Positions 1 to 7,059 of a stretch of DNA of 27,368 nucleotides are shown here, piece after piece. The stretch spans positions 1 to 27,368 of the forward strand of contig CAIKBP010000101.1 of the NCBI GenBank assembly GCA_903825695.1, written 5' to 3'. A model generated the notes under the pieces. That model worked only from the letters and a program-made list of their open reading frames with translations, did not search any database and had not been told where the DNA came from. The translations under genes were made by a program, and so were the position numbers. Position 1 is the stretch's first letter. Every line of letters begins with the position of its first letter. The DNA is from an uncultured Verrucomicrobiota bacterium (GTDB taxonomy: Bacteria > Verrucomicrobiota > Verrucomicrobiia > Palsa-1439).

Positions 1-450
1 CACGAGATCGGCCAGAAAGACTATCCCGACATCAAACGTGATTACGCCCACGTGGACGCCACCTGCATGTGGTTCGTGAAAAACCCGGAATGGTTCGACG
101 TGATCGTGACCGACAACATGTTTGGCGACATAATCACTGATCTTGGTGCAATGATTCAGGGCGGCATGGGCATCGCTGCTGGTGGCAACATCAACCCGCA
201 GGGCACGAGCATGTTCGAGCCGATCGGCGGCAGCGCGCCGAAATACACGGGTAAGAACGTCATAAATCCGCTGGCCGCCGTCTGCGCCGGTGGCATGATG
301 CTCGACTATTTGGGCGAGGTCGAAGCGGCTGCTGCAATTGAGCAGGCCGTAATCAAGGTTGTGCGCGAGAAACTCAAGAGCCTTGCGGCGAGCAAGATGG
401 GCTATGGCACGAAGGAAGTCGGCGACTTGGTTGCGGCGACAGTGTCCTGA
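1..450 (+). CDS. leuB: 3-isopropylmalate dehydrogenase, C-terminal part (5' truncated by window)
   Basis: Oxidative decarboxylation of 3-isopropylmalate in leucine biosynthesis, cytoplasmic and NAD-dependent. The reading frame is open from the first base (His-Glu-Ile-Gly...) and ends in TGA at 448-450, so about 149 C-terminal residues are present. The visible stretch has the family's VTDNMFGDIITDLGAMIQGG segment, which carries the metal-binding and cofactor region, and the later EPIGGSAPKYTGKNVINP nucleotide-binding loop. The internal GTG at 52 is not a start. Tartrate dehydrogenase and other beta-decarboxylating dehydrogenases share these motifs, so the substrate is inferred. A biosynthetic role fits the nearby asd gene. 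No clear terminator follows. Confidence 0.82.
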   Translation, partial: HEIGQKDYPDIKRDYAHVDATCMWFVKNPEWFDVIVTDNMFGDIITDLGAMIQGGMGIAAGGNINPQGTSMFEPIGGSAPKYTGKNVINPLAAVCAGGMMLDYLGEVEAAAAIEQAVIKVVREKLKSLAASKMGYGTKEVGDLVAATVS

Positions 451-469
451 AACGGTCGTGTGATTCTGA

Positions 470-499
470 TTGCCGGGCTCGAACCACTGACGGTAGTAT
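470..499 (+). promoter_or_regulatory. Possible sigma70-type promoter for the ClpP-like gene
   Basis: TTGCCG (470-475) and TAGTAT (494-499) are separated by 18 bp. The start codon of the ClpP-like gene lies 40 bp downstream, with GGAGGG as ribosome binding site. A 6-bp inverted repeat (TGTAGA/TCTACA) lies in the leader. Consensus match is partial. Confidence 0.4.
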
Positions 500-539
500 C
501 TGTAGATAAGCGTAATCTCTACACCGGAGGGACAAATTT

Positions 540-1943
540 ATGAGATCACATTTTCGCTCTTTGCTCGTGGGGTTCATTACGGCCTTGTTGCTGGGCGGCA
601 GCGCGGCGTCTCGAGCGCTTGCCCAGGCAAAGGGTCAAACCAACGACGTTAAACCGGCTGCGGAAGCCAAGTCAGCCGAGCCATCCAGCGCGTTTCCGGA
701 GCTGCGAAAGCAGCAGGAGAAACTGACTTTGGAGAACGGCATTGCCGAGCAACAGTTGCGGAAAGAACTCGCCAGTCTGGCAGCCGAGAAACAGAAACTG
801 GAACTCGAAAACTCGCTCAATCAGCAGAAGCTTCAGGCGGAGGTCGCCGGTTTACAGGCGGAAATCGAGAAGCTGACCAAGCAAGCAGATCTGCTCACCA
901 AGCGCGCCTCCATCAAGGACGCCGAGCGCAAAATACGACTCGATACTGAGTTGGCCGATGCGCGGGATATACTGGAGAGGACCAAGCTCGCCAACGACCT
1001 GGCGGGCGCCGAGCTTGCTGCCAAGACACGGGAACTGACGCAGCGCGAGCAGGAACTGAGGGTGCGCGTGGCGGATCTGCAAGCGCAGCGTTCGGAGTTT
1101 GAACTGCAGGTGGCAAAGCTTAATGACGAGCTTGATCTGCGCGCGAAGCGCGACATGTGGAAGAACCGGGTCAACCGCGATATTCAGTACACCAAGGAAC
1201 CGTTCAAAGACGGCGTGCTGACCATCAGCGACCGCCGGATTGCTCTGAACGGCCCCATCTGGGGGGACACGGCGGATTATATCGCGGAGCGAATAGATTA
1301 TTTCAACAACCAGAACAGGGAATATCCGATATTCATCGTGATCGACGAGTCACCGGGTGGCTCGGTCATGGCCGGCTATAAGATCCTCAAAGCGATGGAA
1401 GGCAGCGCGGCTCCGATTTATGTCGTCGTGAAATCGTTCGCGGCCAGCATGGCCGCCAACATAGTCACGCAGTCAAAAAGATCGTTCGCGTACCCGAACG
1501 CAATCGTCCTCCACCACCAGATCCTCGCCGGTTCTTTCGGCAATCTAACCGAGCAGAAGGAAAATCTCAAAATACTCGAGGAATGGTGGAAACGCCTCGC
1601 TACGCCGGTCGCCGCCAAAATGGGGATCGGCCTGGATGAATTCATCAAGCGCATGTATCAAAATCGCAGCACTGGTAATTGGATGGAGTTTGGCGACAGT
1701 GCGCGCAAGCTGAAGTGGGTGGACGAAATTGCCGAAACGGTTCGGGAAGAATCCTACGACAAGAATCCCGACGCCCCCTCCGCGCTGGCCGGCCCACCTT
1801 CGCCTGGCCGCGGTAATGGCCAATCAGCGCTGCAGGAACACGTCGACGCCAATGGTCGCCGGTATGTCTTGCTCCCGCGGCTCGACCCAGTGGACTGCTA
1901 TTACCTGTACAACCCGGATAATTATTACCGTCTCACCCCGTGA
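540..1943 (+). CDS. Exported coiled-coil protein with ClpP-like serine protease domain
   Basis: 467 residues. The N-terminus (about 1-29) is a classical signal peptide ending near ALAQ. Residues about 55-205 are a long charged heptad-rich coiled coil (Lys/Glu/Leu/Gln). Residues about 210-400 resemble the ClpP/SppA (crotonase-like) fold: IDESPGGSV near 268-275, a nucleophile context SFAASMAAN with Ser303, and LHHQ with His325/326, in the order and spacing seen in ClpP. The third triad acid is not evident: Gly-Asn stands where ClpP has Asp. The tail is Pro/Gly-rich and ends YYLYNPDNYYRLTP. A GGAGGG Shine-Dalgarno supports the ATG at 540. It is likely periplasmic or envelope-associated, whereas true ClpP is cytoplasmic. 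Catalysis is inferred, not shown. It lies 37 bp upstream of cydA. Confidence 0.75.
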   Translation: MRSHFRSLLVGFITALLLGGSAASRALAQAKGQTNDVKPAAEAKSAEPSSAFPELRKQQEKLTLENGIAEQQLRKELASLAAEKQKLELENSLNQQKLQAEVAGLQAEIEKLTKQADLLTKRASIKDAERKIRLDTELADARDILERTKLANDLAGAELAAKTRELTQREQELRVRVADLQAQRSEFELQVAKLNDELDLRAKRDMWKNRVNRDIQYTKEPFKDGVLTISDRRIALNGPIWGDTADYIAERIDYFNNQNREYPIFIVIDESPGGSVMAGYKILKAMEGSAAPIYVVVKSFAASMAANIVTQSKRSFAYPNAIVLHHQILAGSFGNLTEQKENLKILEEWWKRLATPVAAKMGIGLDEFIKRMYQNRSTGNWMEFGDSARKLKWVDEIAETVREESYDKNPDAPSALAGPPSPGRGNGQSALQEHVDANGRRYVLLPRLDPVDCYYLYNPDNYYRLTP

Positions 1944-1980
1944 GTGAGCCGATCCGGAAGGCTGAACCGGCTGGAGGATT

Positions 1981-3321
1981 GTGCCGACACATTTGGATCC
2001 GGTGATTTTGGCGCGCCTGCAGTTTGCGTTAACGGTGATGTTCCATTATCTGTTCCCACCGCTAACAATCGGGCTGGCCGGTCTGCTGGTCATCATGGAA
2101 GCGGTGTGGCTGCGGTCGCGCGATCCCCAGTACAAAGCGATGGCGCGATTTTGGACAAGTATCTTCGGGCTAAACTTCGCGCTCGGTGTGACAACGGGCA
2201 TTGTAATGGAGTTCGAGTTCGGCACGAACTGGGCCACGTACTCACGCTATGTCGGCGACGTGTTCGGTTCCCCACTTGCGGCGGAAGGCATCCTCGCGTT
2301 CTTTCTGGAATCTGGGTTTCTCGCGTTGTTGGTGTTTGGCTGGGACCGGATTTCCCAGCGGATGCATCTGTTTGCCACTTGCATGGTGGCATTCGGCGCG
2401 ACGCTGTCGGCGGTCTGGATTGTGGCGGCCAATTCATGGCAACAAACGCCCGCCGGATTCCACATCGTCGGCCAAGGCCTGAACGCCCGGGCGGAAATAA
2501 CGGATTTCTGGGCAATGGTGTTCAACCCGTCGTGCATGATCCGGCTGACTCACACGCTGATCGGTGCCTACATTCTCGCGGCATTTTTCGTGATGGGTGT
2601 TTCGGCGTACTACCTCTTAAAGGGCCGGCATCTGGAGTTTGCGAAGAAGGGTTTCACCATCGCGCTGGCTGTCGGGCTGCCGGCGGCGTTGTCGGCGCTC
2701 GTCTCGGGACACTTGCACGGCCAGAACACCGCCAAATACCAACCAGCCAAGCTTGCGGCGATGGAGGCGATTTTCCAGACGGAGAACGCCACGCCGTTGT
2801 ACGTCTTCGGCTTGCCCGACGCCGACGCGCGACTGGTGAAGCACGGCATCGCCGTGCCGGGTTTGGCGAGCCTTCTGGCACACAACAACTTCCGCGATTC
2901 GGTGCTGGGGTTGGACAAGTTCCCGCGCAACGAGTGGGCACCGGTGCTGCCGACGTTCTTGTCGTTCCACATCATGGTGTGGCTGGGGCTGTTTTTCATT
3001 GCGACGACGCTGCTGGCGGCGTTTTTACGCTGGCGCGGCAGGTTGTTTGAGACGCGCTGGCTGCTGCGGTTGTTCGTGTTGGCCATTCCACTGCCTTATC
3101 TGGCAAACCACCTTGGCTGGTGCGCAACCGAACTGGGCCGCCAGCCGTGGGTGGTGTATGAATTGCTGCGCACCAGTGACGCGGTTTCCAAGGCGGTATC
3201 AGCAGGACAGGTGCTGTTCTCGATTGTGTCGTTCGGGCTAATCTACCTGTTGTTGTTTGCAGTCTGGCTGCACGTGATGGCCGACAAGATCAAGCGGGGA
3301 CCCGAAGAACCAGCAAGGTAA
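1981..3321 (+). CDS. cydA: Cytochrome bd-type quinol oxidase subunit I
   Basis: 446 residues, multi-pass inner-membrane subunit of the high-affinity terminal oxidase that oxidises quinol and reduces O2. Haem ligands are visible by alignment to E. coli CydA: His22 (b595) in LTVMFHYLFPP, His191 (b558) in LTHTLIGAY, and Met332 (b558) in SFHIMVWLG. The GRQPW motif is present (near 389). The short length indicates a short Q-loop, as in the CIO/Geobacillus-type enzymes rather than the roughly 520-residue E. coli form. The start is a GTG preceded by GGAGG at 1973-1977. cydB follows 12 bp downstream. A 368-codon open frame starting at 1944 overlaps this gene in another frame and is a shadow. Confidence 0.95.
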   Translation: MPTHLDPVILARLQFALTVMFHYLFPPLTIGLAGLLVIMEAVWLRSRDPQYKAMARFWTSIFGLNFALGVTTGIVMEFEFGTNWATYSRYVGDVFGSPLAAEGILAFFLESGFLALLVFGWDRISQRMHLFATCMVAFGATLSAVWIVAANSWQQTPAGFHIVGQGLNARAEITDFWAMVFNPSCMIRLTHTLIGAYILAAFFVMGVSAYYLLKGRHLEFAKKGFTIALAVGLPAALSALVSGHLHGQNTAKYQPAKLAAMEAIFQTENATPLYVFGLPDADARLVKHGIAVPGLASLLAHNNFRDSVLGLDKFPRNEWAPVLPTFLSFHIMVWLGLFFIATTLLAAFLRWRGRLFETRWLLRLFVLAIPLPYLANHLGWCATELGRQPWVVYELLRTSDAVSKAVSAGQVLFSIVSFGLIYLLLFAVWLHVMADKIKRGPEEPAR

Positions 3322-3333
3322 GGTGACGACATC

Positions 3334-4350
3334 ATGAATCTGAACACGCTCTGGTTTATCCTGCTCGGCGTGCTACTTGCCGGATACGCGATCCTCGACG
3401 GTTTTGATCTCGGCGTGGGGATCTTGCATCTTGCGGCTCGAAAAGATGAAGAACGGCGGGTACTGATGAACGCCATCGGCCCGGTATGGGACGGTAACGA
3501 GGTCTGGCTGCTGGCATTTGGCGGCTCCCTGTTTGCCGCGTTTCCTCACGCTTATGCGACGGTGTTTTCGGGCTTTTACAGCGCGTTCGTGCTGTTGCTG
3601 ATTGCGTTGATTGCCCGTGGAGTTGCAATGGAGTTCCGTGGCAAACGCGACACGCCGGGCTGGCGGAGTTTGTGGGACCGTGTGTTTTTCGGCGGCAGCG
3701 CTGTCGCGACCTTCTTGTTCGGCGTGGCCACCGGCAATGCGCTCTGTGGTCTGCCCATTGGCGCGGACAAGGAATTCCAGGGCGGCCTGTCCGATCTGCT
3801 GCGGCCGTTCCCGTTGCTGGTCGGCGCGCTGGTGATCGCCACGTTTACCACGCACGGCGCGCTGTACCTGCTACTGAAAACCGACGGCGACCTGCAGCAG
3901 CGTGTGCGTGGCTGGTTCCGTCGCGCGTATGGCGTGTTTGTGTTGCTGTACCTGCTCACCACCGGCGCCGCCCTGTTCGCCGTGCCGCCGGCCCTGCGCA
4001 ACTTCCACACCTACCCGGCGCTGTGGGCCGTGGTCGCGCTGAACGTCTTGGCCATCGCAGTCATCCTGCTTGCGGTGCGGCGCGGCCGGCTGGGTTGGGC
4101 GTTCCTGTCCTCGTGCGCCACCATCACGGCGCTTACGGGACTGCTTGGGGCGGCGTTGTTCCCCAAATTGGTGCATTCGTCGCTGAATCCGTCATGGAGT
4201 CTGGACATTTACAATGCGGCCTCGTCCGAAAAGACGTTGCGGATCATGACCGCGATCGCCGGCATCGGAATGCCGTTTGTGCTGCTGTACACCGTCGTGA
4301 TCTATCGCGTCTTTCGCGGCAAGGTGCGCATCGACACAGCGAGCTACTGA
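3334..4350 (+). CDS. cydB: Cytochrome bd-type quinol oxidase subunit II
   Basis: 338 residues, second integral-membrane subunit of the bd oxidase. The N-terminus has the typical LWFILLGVLLAGYAILDGFD segment, followed by GPVWDGNEVWLL, both strongly conserved in CydB. About eight hydrophobic segments are spread over the protein. It starts at ATG 3334, 12 bp after cydA, and is evidently co-transcribed with it. No small CydX-like ORF was seen after it. The 3' flank contains an imperfect short hairpin (about 4359-4375) that is too weak to call a terminator. Confidence 0.95.
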   Translation: MNLNTLWFILLGVLLAGYAILDGFDLGVGILHLAARKDEERRVLMNAIGPVWDGNEVWLLAFGGSLFAAFPHAYATVFSGFYSAFVLLLIALIARGVAMEFRGKRDTPGWRSLWDRVFFGGSAVATFLFGVATGNALCGLPIGADKEFQGGLSDLLRPFPLLVGALVIATFTTHGALYLLLKTDGDLQQRVRGWFRRAYGVFVLLYLLTTGAALFAVPPALRNFHTYPALWAVVALNVLAIAVILLAVRRGRLGWAFLSSCATITALTGLLGAALFPKLVHSSLNPSWSLDIYNAASSEKTLRIMTAIAGIGMPFVLLYTVVIYRVFRGKVRIDTASY

Positions 4351-4435
4351 TCCCAAGGGGTAGTGCTACACCCAATCTGCTGGCCGGCATAGCCGCCGGG
4401 TCAACTGCACGTTCCATACCGTTGTGGTTCAAAGA

Positions 4436-4464
4436 TTGACCACTGCAATAACCACGGCTATCTT
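4436..4464 (+). promoter_or_regulatory. Probable sigma70 promoter for asd
   Basis: TTGACC (4436-4441), a 17-bp spacer and TATCTT (4459-4464), lying 26 bp before the asd start codon. asd also has an AGAAGG Shine-Dalgarno. Confidence 0.6.
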
Positions 4465-4490
4465 GGCCCACTCAAGGCAGAAGGTACAAT

Positions 4491-5501
4491 ATGAGCAGAG
4501 GATACAATGTGGCGGTGGTCGGCGCGACCGGAGCGGTCGGTATCGCAATGATCGAGACACTGGAAAAACGCAATTTTCCCGTGAAGAAACTACGGTTGTT
4601 CGCTTCCGAGCGCAGTGTAGGCAAGAAGCTGCCGTTCAAAGGACGCCAGATTCCCGTCGAGTTGCTCACGGTAGATGTGTTTCAAGGGATCGATTTCGCG
4701 CTGTTCAGTGCGGGCGCGGCCCGCTCGAAGGAGTTTGCCCCGGCGGCAGTCAATGCGGGCGCGGTGGTGATTGACAACTCATCTGCGTTCCGCATGGAGC
4801 CGGATGTCCCGCTCGTGGTTCCCGAGGTGAACCCCGAGGACGCGAAAAAACATAAAGGGATCATCGCCAATCCGAATTGTTCCACCGCGATCATGCTGGT
4901 GGCGGTCTATCCGTTGCACAAGGTGAATCCTGTGAGGCGCATCGTTGTGTCCACCTACCAGGCGGCCAGCGGTGCGGGTGCAAAAGCGATGGCCGAACTC
5001 GAAGAGCAAACTGCCAGACTGCTGCGCGGCGACAAGGACGTGCATGCTGAAGCGTTGCCGCAGCCGATCGCGTTCAACCTCTTCCCGCACGTGGACGCGT
5101 TTCTCGACAACGGTTACACCAAGGAAGAGATGAAATTCGTCAACGAATCGCGCAAGATCATGCATTACCCGACCCTAAAGATTTCGGCGACCTGCGTGCG
5201 TGTGCCGGTATATCGCGCCCACAGCGAGGCGGTGAATATCGAGTTCGAACGCCCGATGAAGCCCGATGAAGCGCGCGCCATTCTGTCCAAAGCGCCCGGC
5301 GTGAAGGTTGTGGACGATCCGGCCAACAAGAAATATCCGATGCCGATCGACGCCAGCGGTCAATACGACTGCCTTGTCGGCCGCATCCGCCAAGATTGCT
5401 CCCGCGACGATGACCGTGGCATCGAGTTGTTTGTCAGCGGCGACCAGTTATTGAAAGGCGCGGCGCTAAATGCCGTCCAGATTGCGGAACTGCTGATCTA
5501 A
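4491..5501 (+). CDS. asd: Aspartate-semialdehyde dehydrogenase
   Basis: 336 residues. It converts aspartyl-4-phosphate to aspartate-4-semialdehyde with NADPH, at the branch point to lysine/diaminopimelate, threonine and methionine. The N-terminal Rossmann motif is VVGATGAVG. The active-site cysteine lies in IANPNCSTAIM (near 130), followed by STYQAASGAGAKAM, a family signature. The C-terminal RIRQDCSRDDDRGIELFVSGD is also typical. Length is normal. The start is ATG 4491 with AGAAGG six bases upstream, and the gene has its own likely promoter. The leuB/asd proximity is a common amino-acid context, here separated by three unrelated genes. Confidence 0.95.
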   Translation: MSRGYNVAVVGATGAVGIAMIETLEKRNFPVKKLRLFASERSVGKKLPFKGRQIPVELLTVDVFQGIDFALFSAGAARSKEFAPAAVNAGAVVIDNSSAFRMEPDVPLVVPEVNPEDAKKHKGIIANPNCSTAIMLVAVYPLHKVNPVRRIVVSTYQAASGAGAKAMAELEEQTARLLRGDKDVHAEALPQPIAFNLFPHVDAFLDNGYTKEEMKFVNESRKIMHYPTLKISATCVRVPVYRAHSEAVNIEFERPMKPDEARAILSKAPGVKVVDDPANKKYPMPIDASGQYDCLVGRIRQDCSRDDDRGIELFVSGDQLLKGAALNAVQIAELLI

Positions 5502-5549
5502 AACCCTGGCGTTCCCTTTTGCCCGGAGTGGAAACCAAGACCGTTAACG

Positions 5550-5717
5550 TCACGGATTTCCCGGCGGACTGATGATGCTGCCGAGGGCGCCGCCACCCTC
5601 CCATGGTTGGGGACGGTTCCAGGGGATGGTGCTGACGCCATCACTGCTGGGTGTGGCACAACCGCTGCCAAACGCTGTCGCCACGATAAGCAGAAGGACA
5701 AACAACCAATAGCGCAT
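5550..5717 (-). CDS. Small lipoprotein with PWNRP..WEG tail
   Basis: 55 residues. The N-terminus is Met-Arg-Tyr-Trp, then a hydrophobic run, then GSGCAT, a good lipobox with cleavage before Cys20. The mature part is only about 36 residues: Ser/Thr-rich, then STIPWNRPQPWEGGGALG and a short end. AGAAGG lies six bases upstream of the ATG. It starts 12 bp after the stop of the coiled-coil gene, so the two are probably one transcript. From memory, similar tiny lipoproteins with a PWN.P..WEG tail occur in Verrucomicrobiota genomes; this is recollection, not a search. Function unknown. Confidence 0.7.
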   Translation of the reverse strand: MRYWLFVLLLIVATAFGSGCATPSSDGVSTIPWNRPQPWEGGGALGSIISPPGNP

Positions 5718-5729
5718 GACGCGCCTTCT

Positions 5730-6473
5730 CTACCGGACGGCTAAATCGCCCACACGTGGTGTGCCGCGCCGATATTCCGGCAGCATCTGGGCAATGCACG
5801 TGTTCGGCCCGACCGATGTAACCTGCACCTTGCCGATCAACTGGCTGTCCCGATAAACAAGGAACTGCGCTTCCCGGTGCACTTTATCAAGGGCGCCAAC
5901 GTTCAACACCAGGAAACCCCATTTGTTTTCGACTGCGGCCACTCGCGCCTTCAGTCCTTCTGGGGTGTGGGCCAACGCCTGCAATTCGACGTTCGCCTTG
6001 CGCATCTTGGCGAGTTGCTCGCCGAGCATCTTGTTCTCATCGGCTTGTGCGGTCGCCCTACTGCGAATCTCGTCGACATTAACAATGTCTCCAATCCCCA
6101 GTGCGTCCTTAATCTTCCGCAGTGTGCCCTCAGCTTCGGTCAGCTTTGCGGTGGCATCTGAAACCCGCTTGTCCAACTCGGCCACCTTCGTTTGGAGGCC
6201 GGCCACGGTCTTCGTCTTTTCCTCGATGGTGGCGTTCGCGACTGTCAGTTTGGCGTCGGTGTCGGCGAGTTTGGCCTGGAGCTGATCGCGTTCGGTCTTG
6301 GTGGCCGCAAGTTCCATCCTGGTTTTGTCGAGCTTTGCATTGGTTTCATTCAGGGTATCGGTTAGCTGGGCGATCTCGGCTTTTTGTTTTTTCTTAATGT
6401 CGCCCACTTTCCACACCAGTGCGAGTGAGACCACGCAGGCTACGATCACCACAATCGAGGCAATTCTTTTCAT
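5730..6473 (-). CDS. Membrane-anchored coiled-coil protein
   Basis: 247 residues from the preferred ATG at 6473. The ATG at 6482 directly abuts the GAAGG sequence, whereas 6473 has GAAGG with a 9-base spacing. Residues about 3-22 form a single transmembrane or uncleaved signal segment. Residues about 27-185 are a long coiled coil (AQLTDTLNETNAKLDKTR...). The C-terminal 65 residues (FLVLNVGALDKVH, EAQFLVYRDSQLIGKVQV, RVGDLAVR) look like the small beta domain seen at the C-terminus of some envelope proteins, such as FlgT-C-like domains. It is probably a periplasmic protein tethered to the inner membrane and working with the lipoprotein encoded 12 bp downstream. Function unknown. Confidence 0.75.
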   Translation of the reverse strand: MKRIASIVVIVACVVSLALVWKVGDIKKKQKAEIAQLTDTLNETNAKLDKTRMELAATKTERDQLQAKLADTDAKLTVANATIEEKTKTVAGLQTKVAELDKRVSDATAKLTEAEGTLRKIKDALGIGDIVNVDEIRSRATAQADENKMLGEQLAKMRKANVELQALAHTPEGLKARVAAVENKWGFLVLNVGALDKVHREAQFLVYRDSQLIGKVQVTSVGPNTCIAQMLPEYRRGTPRVGDLAVR

Positions 6474-6517
6474 GTAGGCCATCCTTCGTTCAATCGTTTT
6501 CCCTGAAAACCGTCAAC

Positions 6518-6547
6518 ATCCTAGTCAATTTCCCATCGTTCTGTCAA
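6518..6547 (-). promoter_or_regulatory. Sigma70 promoter for the coiled-coil/lipoprotein pair
   Basis: On the minus strand a perfect TTGACA (6542-6547), an 18-bp spacer and TAGGAT (6518-6523), lying 44 bp before the ATG at 6473 and just past the end of the NYN gene. Confidence 0.6.
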
Positions 6548-6555
6548 CTCATCGC

Positions 6556-7059
6556 TCAAAAATGTTCGCGCAACCCAGATATGTTGTGGCGGGTCCGCCT
6601 CCCGTGTTGCCGCACCGCCGTTGCCAGCTCCCGCAAGACATCGCCAACCTCCACCGCAAACGACTCGGCCGATTGGCTCTGCGCGCCGAGCGCCTCGACG
6701 GTTTGGCGCTCTACGTTGTCCGATGTCACCACAAGAATCCGTTCTCGACACGGCGCCAGTGCGACCACGCGTTCAATCACCTCGTCGGCGGTTTTGCCCC
6801 TGTCTGAAAACAACACTTCCAACCCACGACCCGCGTTCATCCCTGTCTCTGTCTCGCCCTTGACCGGTTTGTGCCTTGCTCCATAACCGTCGAATACCAC
6901 GGTCACCGGTCGCCCGCTATGGTCGGCATACTGCCGCAACACCCGCAACAACCCTTCACGCCGCTGTTCCAGCGTTCGCAGCCGTGATTTGCGCGAGGCG
7001 AACTGCGGCCAGCTGTGCAACACATTGTACCCATCCACCAATACCCAGCGATCGTTCAT
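6556..7059 (-). CDS. NYN domain RNase-like protein (YacP/DUF901 family)
   Basis: 167 residues from ATG 7059. The N-terminus WVLVDGYNVLHSWP is the PIN/NYN-type acidic motif. VTVVFDGYGA and ILVVTSDNVERQTVEALGA supply the further conserved Asp positions. YacP (Rae1) is a ribosome-associated mRNA endonuclease in Bacillus; the same activity here is an inference. The start overlaps the stop of the upstream phosphatase gene (ATGA), so translation is probably coupled. A 12-residue upstream extension is possible but would run into the phosphatase gene and lacks the conserved start. Confidence 0.85.
   Translation of the reverse strand: MNDRWVLVDGYNVLHSWPQFASRKSRLRTLEQRREGLLRVLRQYADHSGRPVTVVFDGYGARHKPVKGETETGMNAGRGLEVLFSDRGKTADEVIERVVALAPCRERILVVTSDNVERQTVEALGAQSQSAESFAVEVGDVLRELATAVRQHGRRTRHNISGLREHF

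Noticed and set aside
1944..3050. 368-codon plus-strand open frame
   Set aside because: Overlaps cydA in another frame. cydA has haem ligands and the GRQPW motif, while this frame is Arg/Gly-rich with no family resemblance.
3672..4439. 255-codon plus-strand open frame
   Set aside because: Shadow of cydB in high-GC DNA, with an Arg/Pro/Ala-rich composition.
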